Assembly (NCBI GenBank): GCA_021464245.1 | Contig: JADCRB010000002.1 | Location: forward strand, 5,782,014 to 5,846,013 | Direction of reading: 5' to 3' | DNA from: Carallia brachiata | Taxonomy: Eukaryota > Streptophyta > Magnoliopsida > Malpighiales > Rhizophoraceae | DNA length: 64,000 nucleotides | Part shown: positions 61,077 through 64,000 of the stretch, piece by piece | How the letters are laid out: every line of letters begins with the position of its first letter | Numbering within the stretch: position 1 is the stretch's first letter | Position numbers and translations under genes: made by a program | Notes under the pieces: model-generated | Seen by the model: only the letters and a program-made list of their open reading frames with translations | What the model was told of the DNA's origin: nothing | The model's database searches: none

Positions 61077-64000
61077 ATGTCGCAAAACGGGAAATTAATG
61101 CCGAATCTGGACCAGCAGAGCACCAAGGTCCTCAATTTAACGGTTCTTCAAGGAATCGACGCCTTTGTAGAGGAAATTCTCATCACTGCCGCTCATGTCA
61201 TCTTCTACGAGTTCAATGTCGACCTCAGCCAATGGGTCGGTGGGCCACCATTTTCCTTCATCTTTTTTCTAATTTTCGGCTTCAATTTCGATTGCTAGTA
61301 TGGTACATTGTGATTTTGTGGATTTTTTTCGTGGCAGAGTCGCAAGGACGTGGAAGGATCTCTTTTTGTTGTAAAGAGGTGAGCTTTTACATGCAATGTG
61401 TGTGTGTGTGTGTGTGTGTGGAAATTTGTTTTGGTAAGTTGCAAGTTATTGATGGTTCGTTTCTGGGTTTTTGGTTTTGCAGGAATGCACAGCCTCGGTT
61501 TCAGTTTATGGTGATGAATCACCGGAGTACAGGTTTGTGCATTTTCTTCTTTATTTTTACTGTTAGTTCTATGTGAACTGGGTTGCTGTGCTGAGTGTTA
61601 GTGTAGTAAGAAAATTTATGCTGCATGAGCTTATGATTTCAAGTTGGCAGATTTCGATTGTTGGGTATGCTGCCGAAACAATTTAGTTGTGATGGTTGCA
61701 TGACATTAAACGTATGTTTAGAACCAAAAAAGAAGAATAAATTCTTGTAGAATATTTGATTGTGTAAAAAGAATGCAGTGTCAAAAGTTTATGTGTGAGA
61801 TCTTTTGCTCGTTATTTGTGCTTACTACAATTCCTCTCCCAATATGCATCTTTCTGTTCCATCTAAAAATCTGCTAAACTACTAGTTGAGAGCTGTTTGT
61901 TGTCATTTGAACTTTGCACCTTATTATCAGCAGTGTCTATACTGTAGATAAACAAAAGTGAAAAGCCTTCTTTGCTTTATTTGTAGGCACTGACCTTGCA
62001 TATTCACAATTTAAATTTGAGAAAATGGACCCCAGCTTAGAGTTGGAAGCAAGAAGTCCAAAAGTTGCCTTCTTGCAAAAAGCTTTGTATAAAATTTGGC
62101 TGGAAATTGTTGGAGATAAACACCAAATTAAGAATTATCATAATTATGGTTGTTAACATCACCTAGAACTTACAAAAAGGAAAAGAGAAAAAAGGACAAT
62201 GTCGATTATGGCATGTTGGGAGTACACAACACAGAATGACAGTCAAATAATCTAGTTGAAAGCCTGAAAAACAGCTTCATTTTTAGAGGGATCTGTTAAA
62301 TATATCTATTGCCTATGGAACGTACTGAAGAAGACATTGAATGCTGATGGAAGTGCCAAGAAGAATTAGTGCATTAAATAAATAGAAATTGTGACTAAGC
62401 TTTTTGTCCTTGTTTGTCAATAGGATATTGTGTGAACGTCATTACTAGTGATTTGGTGGAAAGTTTTGCTGTGGTCTTCTAGCAACTTGTATACAGGCTA
62501 ATAACTTTGATTGTATTAAGAAGCTTCGTTCTGTTATACACTCAGAAAACTTGGTGGAAGATCTTTTGGGAGATTTTGAGTTTGAGATTAAGGTTCCGTA
62601 TCTCTTATATCGAAATGCTGCCCAAGAAGTGAATGGTATTTGGTTCTACAATCCTCGTGAATGTGAAGAGGTTGCAAATCTTTTTAGCAGGTAATTTGTT
62701 GTCTCTTGACGGTGGCAGCTTGTAGATATTTGATTATATATTTGGAATAATTCTATTGCGCATGGACACGAAAGGATGTTTTTCTTTATAAAAGGCTGAA
62801 ATTGGAATAAATAAAAGAGCTTTAGTATATGGCCTGACAAACGGGCCCGACAGTTGCCCACTTGCTCTTCCTTTTTTTTTTTTCCTTTTTCACATAAACT
62901 AAATCTTTAGTAGTAATTAGTGTTATCTTAAATATATTTTGTACCCTGGTTTTAAAGAAAAAAAGAAAAATTTGCAGTGGGCAAGTGTCGGGCCCCTTTT
63001 GGTTTTCTTAAATAAAACGGGAGGAAACAAATTTTTTATTTAAAAAAGAAAAAAATTCAGTGACGTCATTCATGCACACTGCACAGTTGTGACCCCTTGT
63101 TTCATGCACAAAAGCATTATTCTATATTTGCTGTCTGACTATTTTAGTCATGGTCATTTAGTTACAGCTCTTTTACATTGGACTTTACGGACTGTTACTT
63201 TTCAATTCTCTCTGATTTGGTGGGGTATTGGAAATAGCACTTCTATTGTTAGAAAGTATCTTTCCCAGTTTTTAGGTTCTATAGACTAGATCTGACCATG
63301 GGTTGACTTGGTTCCAGCCCAATTTCGCTGGTTAGGAACCTACGGTTCCTGTTCAGTTCTTGCACAGTTGTGGTTATGTTTACTGTTTTGGTTTTTGGAG
63401 TGGGCGAACATAGCCAAACCGCCCCCCCCCCCCCACACAGTTCTAGTTCTAATTAGAACCATAAACTAGTTCTGATTACAGTTTTGACCCAGCTTGAAAT
63501 GGAACCATGGTCGGGCCTAGCTAGGCAAACTCTAGTGTTGAATGAGCGGGGCATCATAAAGATTAAAGGTAAGGGTCACCACTTCATAATGGTTGCAAAA
63601 GAATACCACAAATTATTACCCAAAGCTTCAATAGAAGTTCAAGCTTTATGTTTTTAGGATGCACATTGTCAAAAGGGCCTCACTGTGTGAGCTAAATGTT
63701 ATCTGTTTTTGGAGCTTTGAGCTTCAAGCTGTCCACTTCTGGAAATGAAGTTCCTATTCTCATGGAATTGCTATTCCCCAGGCAGGGAAAGGGTTGAAAG
63801 ATGAAGGGACCTGACCTGAATCTTGACAACTTGTTTTACTATGCTTAATAAATGCTCTTTTTGATAGGAAAATTGTCTTCGGTAACACAGTCTAGTTTGA
63901 CAATTAACATTGTTGCATCTTCTTGTCATTATCATCTGCATTTTAGGGGGAACTAGTAACAGATATCTTCTATGAAGTCTTAAATGACAGGGCCTCCACA
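61077..64000 (+). CDS. DCP1: mRNA-decapping protein DCP1, 5' part (runs off the window)
   Basis: DCP1 is the EVH1-type activator of the DCP2 decapping enzyme and acts in cytoplasmic P-bodies. Visible exons are 61077-61235, 61338-61378, 61483-61532 and 62546-62690, joined GT-AG (395 nt, about 131 codons). They read from MSQNGKLMPNLDQQSTKVLN through EEILITAAHVIFYEFN, SRKDVEGSLFVVKR, RFQFMVMNHRST, NLVEDLLGDFE, YLLYRNAAQEVNGIWFYN and ECEEVANLFSR, matching the EVH1 domain of plant DCP1. The next exon, expected to continue this domain's last helix, is not found before 64000, so the rest lies beyond the window. Everything after 62690 here is intron. No frameshift is seen so far. Confidence 0.9.
61399..61420. 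repeat. (TG)n microsatellite in DCP1 intron 2
   Basis: About ten TG units, 20 nt after the exon 2 donor. Confidence 0.85.
62842..62995. repeat. Inverted repeat (hairpin) in DCP1 intron 4
   Basis: CGGGCCCGACAGTTGCCCAC at 62842-62861 faces its near-complement GTGGGCAAGTGTCGGGCCC at 62978-62995. The arms are about 23 bp with about 110 bp between. It could be the core of a small palindromic element. Confidence 0.6.

Noticed and set aside
63421..63440. Poly-C/CA run as a telomere-like or regulatory motif
   Set aside because: It is a simple homopolymer in an intron with no repeated telomeric unit.

Overview
This is nuclear DNA of a eudicot plant. The genes are intron-containing with GT-AG splice sites, the intergenic DNA is AT-rich and full of poly-A/T runs, and all recognisable proteins are plant families: 40S ribosomal protein S14, an S40/DUF584 protein, a phytocyanin, VAMP714, a capsanthin-capsorubin-synthase-type lycopene cyclase, a proline-rich wall protein, ELM1 and DCP1. 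A chromoplast-type cyclase of this kind would fit a woody fruit-bearing dicot (Sapindales/Citrus-like), but the species is only a guess.

Layout. 0-2.4 kb: no gene, one inverted repeat of about 200 bp. 2.4-2.85 kb: a GC-richer segment I cannot identify. 3.66-5.55 kb: RPS14 on the minus strand with a telo-box promoter. 5.6-18 kb: a repeat desert with MITE-like elements, a 1.8-kb tandem duplication inside a possible Helitron-like block (7.4-13.6 kb), and an 897-bp foldback element with 9-bp target duplications. 18.2-19.0 kb: intronless S40-family gene. 24.8-26.3 kb: phytocyanin gene with a frameshift in its signal peptide. 27.75-33.16 kb: a complete but decayed Mutator-like element (MULE) with TIRs, 9-bp target duplications, a broken transposase and a second GRF-zinc-finger-like ORF. 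33.5-37.7 kb: a Ty3/gypsy element on the minus strand, truncated in its integrase. 40.9-44.2 kb: VAMP714. 45.4-47.2 kb: a large inverted repeat that mirrors the upstream region of the next gene. 47.2-48.7 kb: CCS/LCYB2-type cyclase. 49.3-50.8 kb: minus-strand proline-rich protein, convergent with the cyclase. 53.0-58.0 kb: ELM1, with a SINE in intron 2. 61.1 kb to the window end: 5' part of DCP1.

The genes are unrelated housekeeping or specialised functions, as is usual for plant chromosomes. There is no operon-like logic and I found no convincing new multi-gene system. The most notable features are the promoter-copying inverted repeat upstream of the cyclase, the Trp/His-rich repeats in the proline-rich protein, the MULE with its second GRF-type ORF, and small indels that break four otherwise well-conserved genes (phytocyanin, VAMP714, cyclase, proline-rich protein). 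That last pattern may reflect assembly error rather than biology. RPS14, ELM1, the S40 gene and the visible part of DCP1 read through cleanly.
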